DNA of 6,814 nucleotides from an uncultured Pseudorhodobacter sp. (GTDB taxonomy: Bacteria > Pseudomonadota > Alphaproteobacteria > Rhodobacterales > Rhodobacteraceae), in contig CAMFIX010000167.1 of NCBI GenBank assembly GCA_945952425.1, forward strand, positions 1 through 6,814, read 5' to 3'. Position 1 is the stretch's first letter. Each line of letters begins with the position of its first letter. Made by a program: the position numbers and the translations under genes. A model generated the notes under the pieces. The model was not told the origin of the DNA. It did no database searches and saw nothing but the letters and a program-made list of their open reading frames with translations. Positions 1 through 5,379 of this stretch are shown piece by piece.

Positions 1-921
1 CTCCAGGATCGCGCGGGCCTGTGCGTTGGAATGATACCAGACATTCCATTCGTCGAAGCTGATATGGACGTCACGCTTCGAGCGCTTGTTGGCCTTCACC
101 AGGTTGATGACGCTTTCGATCGTGGTGATGTAATCGTCCAGCTTGGCATTCAGCGCCAGGTAATTGGCGGTGTTCTTCTGACGGTTCGCGAAATACATAT
201 GCAGGCTGATCAGATCGACGCTGTCATAGGTATGTTCCAGCACGATCCTTTCCCATTCGGGATAGGTCTTCATATCGGCATTGGAGCTGCCGCAGACGAT
301 CAGCTCCAGCGATTTGTCGAAGGCGCGCAAGGTCTTGGCGGTTTCGTTCGCCAAGCGGCCATATTCCTCGGCGGTCTTGTGGCCGACCTGCCAGGGGCCG
401 TCCATTTCATTGCCCAGGCACCACATCCGCACATCCCAGGGCGCCTCGCGGCCATTCTTCTTGCGCAGGTCGCCCCAATGGCTGCCGGTCGGGCCATTGA
501 CATATTCGACGAAATTCCGCGCCTCGTCCAACCCGCGCGAGCCGAGGTTGATCGCCAGCATCGGCTTGGTATCGACCGTATCGCACCAATCCATGAATTC
601 ATGGATGCCGACGGCATTGGATTCCGACGTGTGCCAGGCCAGGTCCAGCCGGGTCGGGCGGTTTTCGCGCGGGCCGACGCCGTCTTCCCAGTTATAGGCC
701 GAGACGAAATTGCCGCCGGGGTAGCGAACATAGGGAATTTTCAGGTCGCGGACCAGTTCGATCACGTCCTGACGCATGCCGTTCTTGTCGGCGGTCGGGT
801 GATCGGGTTCGTAGATCCCGGTATAGATCGCCCGGCCGAGATGCTCCAGAAACGCGGAATAGATCCGGTTGTCGATGGGCGAAATGGTGAAGTCGCGGTG
901 CGCGGTGACTGTGGCTTTCAT
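1..921 (-). CDS. abfA: GH51 alpha-L-arabinofuranosidase, intracellular (C-terminus beyond the window)
   Basis: Hydrolyses terminal non-reducing alpha-L-arabinofuranosyl residues from arabino-oligosaccharides or arabinosides. The visible 307 residues begin MKATVTAHRDFTISPID and show the GH51 N-terminal (beta/alpha)8 barrel: FLEHLGRAIYTGIYEP near residues 25-39, VRYPGGNFVSAYNWEDGVGP near 65-84, WCLGNEMDGPWQ at 167-178 with the general acid/base E172, and SFDEWNVWY at 288-296 with the nucleophile E291. The 119-residue gap between the two glutamates equals that in the characterised Geobacillus AbfA (E175/E294, from memory). The family is usually about 500 residues, so the C-terminal part of the barrel and the beta domain lie outside the window; the frame is open at base 1. 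The start at 919-921 has a strong ribosome site, GAGGAGGG (927-934), five bases upstream. There is no signal peptide, so the enzyme is probably cytoplasmic. It follows the regulator gene by 76 bases on the same strand. Family and catalytic residues are seen directly; the natural substrate is inferred. Confidence 0.95.
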   Translation of the reverse strand, partial: MKATVTAHRDFTISPIDNRIYSAFLEHLGRAIYTGIYEPDHPTADKNGMRQDVIELVRDLKIPYVRYPGGNFVSAYNWEDGVGPRENRPTRLDLAWHTSESNAVGIHEFMDWCDTVDTKPMLAINLGSRGLDEARNFVEYVNGPTGSHWGDLRKKNGREAPWDVRMWCLGNEMDGPWQVGHKTAEEYGRLANETAKTLRAFDKSLELIVCGSSNADMKTYPEWERIVLEHTYDSVDLISLHMYFANRQKNTANYLALNAKLDDYITTIESVINLVKANKRSKRDVHISFDEWNVWYHSNAQARAILE

Positions 922-961
922 GCCGTCCCTCCTCGAACGGGCCGGGTGATCCGGCTTATCA

Positions 962-987
962 GCTTTTCCGGTATACATCAGAAAAGC
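962..987 (-). promoter_or_regulatory. 26-base dyad operator candidate upstream of the arabinofuranosidase gene (copy 1)
   Basis: On the minus strand the outer arms are GCTTTTC and GAAAAGC, a perfect 7-base inverted repeat around a 12-base centre that contains GTATAC. Ten of the 13 symmetric base pairs match. Aligned by its centre with the dyad at 2156-2181, it agrees at 17 of 26 positions (pattern TTTT, two bases, GAT, one base, TATA, one base, CG, one base, AAAA). It lies in the 76-base gap between regulator and abfA, about 40 bases before the abfA start. The dyad and the shared pattern are seen; operator function is inferred. As an RNA hairpin it would have a large loop and no U-tract, so a terminator is less likely. 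Confidence 0.55.
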
Positions 988-1001
988 AGGTATGAAGTCA
1001 A
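972..1001 (-). promoter_or_regulatory. Possible internal promoter for the arabinofuranosidase gene
   Basis: On the minus strand TTGACT (996-1001, five of six to the -35 consensus) overlaps the regulator stop codon. A weak -10 candidate, TGTATA or the overlapping TATACC, lies 18-20 bases downstream. The -10 candidates fall inside the 962-987 dyad, so a bound factor would block this promoter. The -10 match is poor, and abfA may simply be read through from the regulator promoter. Confidence 0.3.
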
Positions 1002-1939
1002 GCCCCGGCGCGCCGTGCCGCGGTCAGGCGCATCACGATGTCCTGGTCGTAGTTGCCGAAACCGCGCCCGAAAATGTTCACGCCGCCCGGATGATGGGCA
1101 TGGTCGCGCACCTCGATCTTGAAGCGGACCGAACGATGCGCGGGCAGGTCCAGGTCGCGCAGGCAGACTGGCGAAATCTTCATCCCATCGACGAAAGTGC
1201 CCTCGGCGCTGACCGAAATCGACTTCAGCATGCCGTATTGGCTGCCTTTCAGCTTCCACCAGGAGGGGGTGTAAATCCCCCTTTGATCGCCGAAATCGCC
1301 GGGCGAGGTCCAGGTGCCGACCTCGACGTTGTTGATGAGGAAGGTGATGTCCGACGGCCAGTTCGAGGCGGTGCCGGGCGCCTCGGACGACAGCTCCAGC
1401 GAGAATTCCACCTTCTCGACCTCGCCCTCCATCAGCCTGACATTGTTGGGAAATTGGTATTCCACGAAGCCCCGGGTGAACCAGAGAAGCCCGGCACTCA
1501 TCCGCCGCGGATCGAGGAATGTATCGGGCACATCCAGAAGCCCGATGATGCCTTCGGGCGCGCAAAGACCGCAGGGCGCGCTGACCTCGCAGGAGGTATA
1601 AAGCCCAAGCGGCATCGCCACGTCGATCGTGTTGCCCCCCGCCGTGCCCTGGTCCTTCTTGAACATCACCATGATCTCGTCGAAGAGCGTGTGGCAGAGC
1701 TTTTGGTTGCCCTTTTTCGCCCTCTGCGTCTCGGTCCGGATCAGCCCGGCTTCCTCCAGCATCTGCACATTGGCCGAGACCGACGATTGCGGCAGACCCA
1801 GCGCCGCGGCGATGGCATTGACGTTCTGCGGCCCCTGATCGGCCAGCAGTTTCAGGATATCGACGCGCACCGCAGAGGCCAGCGCCTTCAGCGTCTCGAT
1901 CCCCTCCGACGGGTCGATGATAAGAAAATTGCGACTCAT
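998..1939 (-). CDS. ArsR-like winged-helix transcriptional regulator with a large beta-rich C-terminal domain
   Basis: Probable local regulator of the cluster, 313 residues. Residues 12-80 form an ArsR-like winged helix: TLKALASAVRVDILKLLADQ is helix-rich, NVNAIAAALGLPQSSVSANV carries the helix-turn-helix with recognition helix near 51-62, and the wing is around 66-82. The classical ELCVCDL-type metal site of ArsR/SmtB sensors is absent. The following ~230 residues are unlike a small ArsR protein. They hold a cysteine cluster C117-X5-C123-X2-C126, a stretch LLWFTRGFVEYQFPNN (151-166), and then alternating beta-type sequence rich in aromatic residues to the end, suggesting a sandwich or jelly-roll sensor domain. 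It resembles the COG4189-type predicted regulators, from memory. The ATG at 1937-1939 is preferred because helix content begins right after it and GGAGG (1952-1956) precedes it, although with a long 12-base spacing. A TTG at 1984 would add 15 arginine-rich residues and start inside the palindrome and downstream of the promoter, so it is unlikely. DNA-binding is well supported; ligand and targets are inferred. Confidence 0.88.
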   Translation of the reverse strand: MSRNFLIIDPSEGIETLKALASAVRVDILKLLADQGPQNVNAIAAALGLPQSSVSANVQMLEEAGLIRTETQRAKKGNQKLCHTLFDEIMVMFKKDQGTAGGNTIDVAMPLGLYTSCEVSAPCGLCAPEGIIGLLDVPDTFLDPRRMSAGLLWFTRGFVEYQFPNNVRLMEGEVEKVEFSLELSSEAPGTASNWPSDITFLINNVEVGTWTSPGDFGDQRGIYTPSWWKLKGSQYGMLKSISVSAEGTFVDGMKISPVCLRDLDLPAHRSVRFKIEVRDHAHHPGGVNIFGRGFGNYDQDIVMRLTAARRAGA

Positions 1940-1977
1940 CAGGGTCTTGCGCCTCCGGCTTGCCGGGAAACGCCCCC

Positions 1978-1998
1978 GACACAAAACAGTTTTGTATC
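1978..1998. promoter_or_regulatory. 21-base near-palindrome, probable autoregulatory operator of the regulator gene
   Basis: The core ACAAAACAGTTTTGT (1981-1995) is a perfect 7-1-7 palindrome. Symmetry continues outward with GA/TC after one mismatched pair (1980/1996), so 9 of 10 pairs match. It sits 39-59 bases before the regulator start and overlaps the proposed regulator -10 box (1991-1996), the usual position for a repressor site. Its arms run AAAA then TTTT, opposite to the 26-base dyads, so it may be read by a different protein or in a different mode. The palindrome is seen; its role is inferred. Confidence 0.6.
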
Positions 1999-2018
1999 AG
2001 AGAATCAGGTTTGGTCAA
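1991..2018 (-). promoter_or_regulatory. Sigma-70-type promoter for the regulator (and abfA) unit
   Basis: Minus strand -35 TTGACC (2013-2018, five of six) and -10 TACAAA (1991-1996, four of six) are separated by 16 bases. This predicts a start near 1984 and a leader of about 45 bases ahead of the ATG at 1939. The -10 lies within the 1978-1998 palindrome. The -35 is good and the -10 is moderate. Confidence 0.5.
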
Positions 2019-2117
2019 AGGTTGTGCGTGAAAAAGCGGGCCAAGATCGAAAAATCCGCTATCATGGTGCCTGCAAAACCCCCTGATTCGGTCGATTCGG
2101 CCCCCTGTTTCACGAAC

Positions 2118-2139
2118 TGCACCCGGAAAACCCGGTGCA
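2118..2139. repeat. GC-rich inverted repeat between the divergent promoters
   Basis: TGCACC (2118-2123) pairs with GGTGCA (2134-2139). With one bulged C (2124), the stem extends by GG/CC to eight base pairs around a loop of about five bases (AAAAC). The same stretch can be read as a direct repeat ACCCGG-AAA-ACCCGG (2121-2135). It lies between the two promoters and upstream of both, so it is not expected in either main transcript and could be a further protein-binding site. Function unknown. Confidence 0.3.
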
Positions 2140-2155
2140 TAATGCTTTAGCATCG

Positions 2156-2181
2156 TGTTTTGGGATATATATCGAAAAACT
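2156..2181 (+). promoter_or_regulatory. 26-base dyad operator candidate upstream of the transporter promoter (copy 2)
   Basis: GTTTT (2157-2161) and AAAAC (2176-2180) flank a perfect 10-base palindrome GATATATATC (2164-2173), all sharing one centre at 2168/2169. Ten of the 13 symmetric pairs match over 26 bases. It ends three bases before the TTGACA -35 box, a position fitting an activator or an upstream-bound repressor. It agrees with the minus-strand dyad at 962-987 in 17 of 26 positions. Symmetry and similarity are seen; factor identity is inferred, the regulator encoded at 998-1939 being the nearest candidate. Confidence 0.6.
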
Positions 2182-2184
2182 CGA

Positions 2185-2212
2185 TTGACATCAGCCCCCG
2201 GCGGTCCATAAT
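2185..2212 (+). promoter_or_regulatory. Sigma-70-type promoter of the transporter operon
   Basis: A perfect -35 TTGACA (2185-2190) and a -10 CATAAT (2207-2212, five of six) are separated by 16 bases. Transcription should begin near 2219, giving a leader of about 97 bases before the binding-protein start. It is the best promoter match in the window. Confidence 0.75.
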
Positions 2213-2218
2213 TCGGCT

Positions 2219-2316
2219 CACCAAAGGGGCAACCCCGGGGGGAACGGTCTGCGCGCGCCGGCAGGCCCAGAGGAGTTCGGGCGCCGGGGGAGACCCCGCA
2301 ACGCAGGGAGGAAGAG
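2219..2316 (+). other. Leader (5' untranslated region) of the transporter operon
   Basis: This is a GC-rich leader of about 97 bases. It holds two similar mini-hairpins, GGGG-CAA-CCCC (2226-2236) and GGGG-AGA-CCCC (2287-2297), the second ending eight bases before the strong ribosome site AGGGAGGA (2305-2312). No riboswitch class is recognisable and there is no U-tract to make a terminator. The hairpins could affect message stability or translation, but that is speculative. Confidence 0.4.
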
Positions 2317-3591
2317 ATGTTCAAGAAACTGATGGGCGCGGCTGCGCTCGGTCTCGTCATGGTCGCGTCGGGTGCCATGGCCAAGGAAACCGTCGTCTGG
2401 TGGGATTTCCTCGGCGGCGGCGACGGCGTGCGGATGAAGAAGCTGATCGAGGACTTCAACGCCGAGCACAAGGACACGATCGAAATTCAGGGGACGACCC
2501 TGGAATGGGGCACGCCCTTCTACACCAAGGCGCAGACTTCCGCCGCGGTGGGCGAAGGCCCCGACGTGATGACCTATCACCTCTCGCGCCTGCCGCTCGG
2601 CGTCTCGACCGGCACTTTGGCCGAGATTTCGGAAGCCGATCTGGAGGCCGCGGGCGTCAAGGCTGCGGACTACACGCCCGCCTCGTGGAATGCGGCGCAT
2701 ATCGACGGCAAGCTCTATGCGGTGCCCTTCGACATGCACTCCATCGTCTTGTATTACAACAAGGATCTCCTGAAGAAGGCCGGGCTTCTGGGCGACGACG
2801 GCCTGCCGAAGGGCCTGGACGGGGTGGACAATTTCACCGCCGCGCTGAAGGCGCTCCAGGCGGCCGGCGTGGCGCAACCGCTGTCGATCCATGACGGCGC
2901 GGGCGACTCGATGTGGCGGATCTTCTATTCGCTGCTCGGCCAGGAAGACGGCGTCTTCTTCAAGGACGGCAAGTTCCTCGACGGCGACAACCTCGACAAG
3001 GCCGTCAAGGCCGTGACCGTGATGCAGAACTGGGTCAAGGACGGCTTTGCCCCCGCGCAGGTCGATTACCCGGCCTCCATCGCGCTCTTCACCTCCGGCA
3101 AGGCCGCGTTCCATATCAACGGCGTCTGGGAAGTGCCGACGATGACCGACCTCAAGGCCAAGGGCGAACTCTTCGACTGGGGCGCCATCGCCATCCCGAC
3201 CTTCTTCGACCATCCCGCCACCTGGGCCGACAGCCATGCCTTTGCCATCCCGAACAACAAGGGCAAGGAAATGACGCCGGAGAAGAAGAAGGCCGTGCTG
3301 GAAGTCATCACCTGGATGAACAAGCACTCCACCTTCTGGGCGACCGCGGGTCACCTGCCGGCCTATATGCCGGCGCGCGACAACGACGAGTTCAAGAAGA
3401 TGCAGCCGAATGCGACCTATGCCAAGCTGGCCGATACCGCCGTCTATGACCCGGTCTCGACGCTGGCGGGCGTGGCCTCGCCGGTCTACGACGCCGCGGG
3501 CAACTTCCTGATGCCGGCCGTGAATGGCGAAATGGAGCCGCAGGCCGCCATGGAGCAGATGCGCGACGACCTGCAAGGTCAAGTCGAGTAA
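2317..3591 (+). CDS. Periplasmic sugar-binding protein of a CUT1 ABC importer (family 1 solute-binding protein)
   Basis: Captures the sugar ligand in the periplasm and delivers it to the permease pair encoded downstream. The product has 424 residues, typical of the family. It starts with an Sec signal peptide: basic MFKK, a hydrophobic core GAAALGLVMVASGA, and a cleavage site AMA|KE after residue 22. There is no lipobox cysteine, so it is a soluble periplasmic protein, as usual in Gram-negatives. Family 1 features include the first strand ETVVWWDF (24-31), the segment GKLYAVPFDMHSIVLYYNKD (131-150), and ALFTSGKAAFHINGVWEVP (256-274), which matches the characteristic F-x-x-GKAA-x-x-x-x-G-x-W pattern. 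The ATG at 2317 has AGGGAGGA (2305-2312) just upstream. It is the first gene of the operon and is followed by a strong hairpin. Proximity to a GH51 enzyme suggests an arabinose-containing oligosaccharide or glycoside as ligand, but specificity cannot be read from sequence. Confidence 0.95.
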   Translation: MFKKLMGAAALGLVMVASGAMAKETVVWWDFLGGGDGVRMKKLIEDFNAEHKDTIEIQGTTLEWGTPFYTKAQTSAAVGEGPDVMTYHLSRLPLGVSTGTLAEISEADLEAAGVKAADYTPASWNAAHIDGKLYAVPFDMHSIVLYYNKDLLKKAGLLGDDGLPKGLDGVDNFTAALKALQAAGVAQPLSIHDGAGDSMWRIFYSLLGQEDGVFFKDGKFLDGDNLDKAVKAVTVMQNWVKDGFAPAQVDYPASIALFTSGKAAFHINGVWEVPTMTDLKAKGELFDWGAIAIPTFFDHPATWADSHAFAIPNNKGKEMTPEKKKAVLEVITWMNKHSTFWATAGHLPAYMPARDNDEFKKMQPNATYAKLADTAVYDPVSTLAGVASPVYDAAGNFLMPAVNGEMEPQAAMEQMRDDLQGQVE

Positions 3592-3599
3592 GCGAAAAA

Positions 3600-3625
3600 C
3601 CGGCCGGGAGCTTTCTCCCGGCCGG
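3600..3625 (+). other. Strong intercistronic hairpin between binding-protein and permease genes
   Basis: Arms CCGGCCGGGAG (3600-3610) and its exact complement (3615-3625) form a perfect 11-bp stem with a CTTT loop, starting eight bases after the binding-protein stop. No run of T follows (ATTCCCTCTG), so it is not a standard intrinsic terminator. Hairpins at this place in CUT1 operons, as in malE-malF, are known to protect the upstream message from 3' decay and so favour binding-protein output; that role here is inferred. Confidence 0.7.
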
Positions 3626-3658
3626 ATTCCCTCTGCCTGCCGCCGCAAAGGAAGACCC

Positions 3659-4537
3659 ATGCGCCGTTATGACCGGACGGAACTGGTGACCGCCCTGATC
3701 CTGATCGCCCCTTTCGTTGCGATCTACGGGCTTTTGTTCGTCTATCCCGTCGCCAAGATGATCCTTCTGTCCTTCACCAAGGCGCCCCTGATCGGGGATG
3801 GAGACTGGGTCGGATTTGCCAATTACGCCAAGCTGTTCAAGGACCGGCTCTTTACCGTCGCGGTTTGGAACACGATGTATTTCGTGCTTTTGTCGGTGAT
3901 CCCCTCGACGATCCTGGGCCTCTTCATCGCGCTTGGCGTGAACCGGCTGAAGGGCTGGATGCAAAGCGCGGTGCTGGCCTGTTTCTTCCTGCCCTATATC
4001 CTGCCGGTCTCGGTGGTCTATCGCATCTGGGGCTGGATGCTGGATGCGCAATTCGGCATCCTGCAATACCCGATCGAATGGATCTTCGGCGAGCGCGTGC
4101 CGGTTTTCCGGAGCCTGCCCTTGTTCATGCCGACGGTGGCTTTCATCACCATCTGGTGGCTCGTGGGCTTCAACGTGCTGCTTTACATCGCCGGTCTGCG
4201 CAACATTTCGGCCGAGATCTACGAGGCGGCCGAGCTGGATGGCGCGACGCGCGCCCAGGTTTTCCGGCGCATCACCTGGCCGCTGGTCTGGCCGATCACC
4301 GTGCTGGTGGCGACGATCCAGTTGATCCTGCAGCTGAAAATCTTCGACCAGGTTTATCTCTTCGCCCAGGGCGGGCGGACGGATGCCCTGTTGTCGCTCG
4401 TCTGGCTCGTCTACCGCGATGCCTTCCAGAAGAACCAGGGCGGCTATGGCGCCGCCATCGCGGTCGTGCTGTTCGCGCTGATCGTCCTGGTCTCGGTGCT
4501 GCAATACCAGGCCCTGCGCGCAAGGGGAGAGAAATGA
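3659..4537 (+). CDS. CUT1 ABC sugar importer, permease subunit 1 (MalF/UgpA-like)
   Basis: Inner-membrane subunit that, with the next gene product, forms the translocation channel. It has 292 residues with six likely membrane segments near 9-31, 69-92, 100-122, 155-178, 206-228 and 263-283. The cytoplasmic EAA loop, which docks to the ATPase, is at 189-209: EAAELDGATRAQVFRRITWP, with the conserved G195 and the EAA-x-x-DGA pattern intact. It lacks the long periplasmic insertion of enteric MalF, as is normal for the short UgpA/AraP type. The ATG at 3659-3661 is chosen because AAAGGAAG (3647-3654) lies at proper distance and the hydrophobic start follows directly. The open frame extends upstream, but that stretch would overlap the binding-protein gene and include the hairpin. 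The stop codon overlaps the next gene's start by four bases (ATGA), suggesting translational coupling. Confidence 0.94.
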   Translation: MRRYDRTELVTALILIAPFVAIYGLLFVYPVAKMILLSFTKAPLIGDGDWVGFANYAKLFKDRLFTVAVWNTMYFVLLSVIPSTILGLFIALGVNRLKGWMQSAVLACFFLPYILPVSVVYRIWGWMLDAQFGILQYPIEWIFGERVPVFRSLPLFMPTVAFITIWWLVGFNVLLYIAGLRNISAEIYEAAELDGATRAQVFRRITWPLVWPITVLVATIQLILQLKIFDQVYLFAQGGRTDALLSLVWLVYRDAFQKNQGGYGAAIAVVLFALIVLVSVLQYQALRARGEK

Positions 4538-5376
4538 ACGCCAAATCCATCCGGCGCTGGAACTTGGTCGGCGGGGCCCTGACGGGGCTGACGCTGATCG
4601 TCGCGATCTTCTGGGCCTTCCCGATCTATTGGGCCGTGGTCACCACCTTCAAGTTCGAGCAGGACGTGGTGAAGGCGGGCGTCGACTGGCTGCCGATCCG
4701 CTGGACGGTCGAGGCCTATATCAACGCGCTCTTCAACACCAAGCTTGGCCTTTGGTATCTGAACTCGCTGGCGACCTCGCTGATGATTACGCTTCTGGTG
4801 CTCTTGACCTCGGCGGCGGCGGGCTATGCGATCAGCCAGCTGAACTTTCCGGGGCGCCGCGTGCTCTGGTGGCTGATCCTGGCAAGCTTCATGGTGCCGA
4901 TCCCGGCGCTCATCATCAACCATTTCGTGCTGATGAGCCAGATGGGCCTGTTGAACACCCTGACCGCGGTCGTCCTGCCGCAGCTGATCGCGCCGGTCAC
5001 CGTGATGATCTACAAGCAGTTTTTCGACAGCGTTCCCAAGGACTTCCGCGAGGCGGCGCTGATGGATGGCGCCAGCCAGTGGCAGCTTTTGTTCCGGCTT
5101 TACCTGCCGATGAACTGGGGGATCACCACGGCTTTGGCGATCATCACCTTCATCGGGGCGTGGAACAACTTCCTCTGGCCGTTCCTGGCGGTGACGACCG
5201 AGGACAAGATGAACGTGACCGTCGGCATCACCCAGGTGACGGATGCCTTCGGGGTGAAATATGCCCGGCAACTCTCCTCCGCGGTGCTCGCGGGGCTGCC
5301 GGTGGCGGTGGTTTACCTGCTGTTCCAGCGCAGGGTGACCCAGGCCATCATGCTGACGGCCGGGATCAAGGGGTAA
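4534..5376 (+). CDS. CUT1 ABC sugar importer, permease subunit 2 (MalG/UgpE-like)
   Basis: Second channel subunit, 280 residues. An N-terminal membrane segment lies near 12-37, followed by a typical MalG-type periplasmic stretch with FPIYWAVVTTFK (29-40), then segments near 73-98, 108-133, 137-158, 195-217 and 245-265. The EAA loop begins at 173: EAALMDGASQWQLLFRLYLP, with G179. The C-terminus ends in the family-typical FQRRVTQAIMLTAGIKG (264-280), where the VTQ-x-x-x-x-GA/GIKG ending is common in MalG homologues. The ATG at 4534-4536 overlaps the upstream stop (ATGA) and is preceded by AAGGGGAGAG (4522-4531). The next gene starts three bases after its stop, consistent with one operon. Confidence 0.95.
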   Translation: MNAKSIRRWNLVGGALTGLTLIVAIFWAFPIYWAVVTTFKFEQDVVKAGVDWLPIRWTVEAYINALFNTKLGLWYLNSLATSLMITLLVLLTSAAAGYAISQLNFPGRRVLWWLILASFMVPIPALIINHFVLMSQMGLLNTLTAVVLPQLIAPVTVMIYKQFFDSVPKDFREAALMDGASQWQLLFRLYLPMNWGITTALAIITFIGAWNNFLWPFLAVTTEDKMNVTVGITQVTDAFGVKYARQLSSAVLAGLPVAVVYLLFQRRVTQAIMLTAGIKG

Positions 5377-5379
5377 GAA

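Larger units (their letters stand above)
1940..2316. other. Divergent intergenic control region, no gene
   Basis: This 377-base gap separates the leftward regulator/abfA unit from the rightward transporter operon. It is visibly more AT-rich than the flanking genes and I see no convincing coding sequence in it. It contains, left to right: the regulator leader, a 21-base near-palindrome, the regulator promoter, a GATTCGG direct repeat with 9-base period (2085-2091 and 2094-2100), a GC-rich inverted repeat (2118-2139), a short inverted repeat ATGCT-TT-AGCAT (2142-2153), the copy 2 dyad, the operon promoter, and a roughly 97-base leader. A lone half-site-like ATCGAAAAAT (2046-2055) matches nine of ten bases of the right arm of the copy 2 dyad. 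Confidence 0.85.

Noticed and set aside
31..1122. A 363-codon open frame on the plus strand over the left end.
   Set aside because: It is antisense to the GH51 gene, whose catalytic motifs are intact on the minus strand, and it also runs across the regulator stop and the intergenic gap. No recognisable domain.
1940..1984. TTG start at 1984 for the regulator, adding 15 residues.
   Set aside because: It lies inside the operator palindrome, at the predicted transcription start, with no ribosome site; the extra residues do not resemble the family's N-terminus.
2142..2153. ATGCT-TT-AGCAT as an rRNA-independent terminator or a specific operator.
   Set aside because: The stem is only five base pairs with a two-base loop and no T run in either direction; reported only as a small repeat.
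2219..2316. A sugar or metabolite riboswitch in the transporter leader.
   Set aside because: Only two 4-bp hairpins are visible, with no recognisable aptamer core or expression platform.
978..2477. A 499-codon minus-strand frame spanning the regulator, the control region and the start of the binding-protein gene.
   Set aside because: It reads the regulator gene in another frame and crosses both promoters; composition is that of a shadow frame.
3600..3625. Intrinsic terminator ending a one-gene transcript after the binding protein.
   Set aside because: The stem is strong but is followed by ATTCCCTCTG rather than a T run, and no promoter is evident before the permease start 34 bases later.
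3524..3658. Upstream extension of permease 1 by 45 codons.
   Set aside because: It would overlap the end of the binding-protein gene, translate through the strong hairpin, and place an arginine-rich tail before the first membrane segment. The ATG at 3659 has a proper ribosome site.
2218..3660. A 480-codon minus-strand frame opposite the binding-protein gene.
   Set aside because: Antisense of a well-supported gene with signal peptide and family 1 motifs; the product is repetitive in His, Arg, Gly and Val with no domain.
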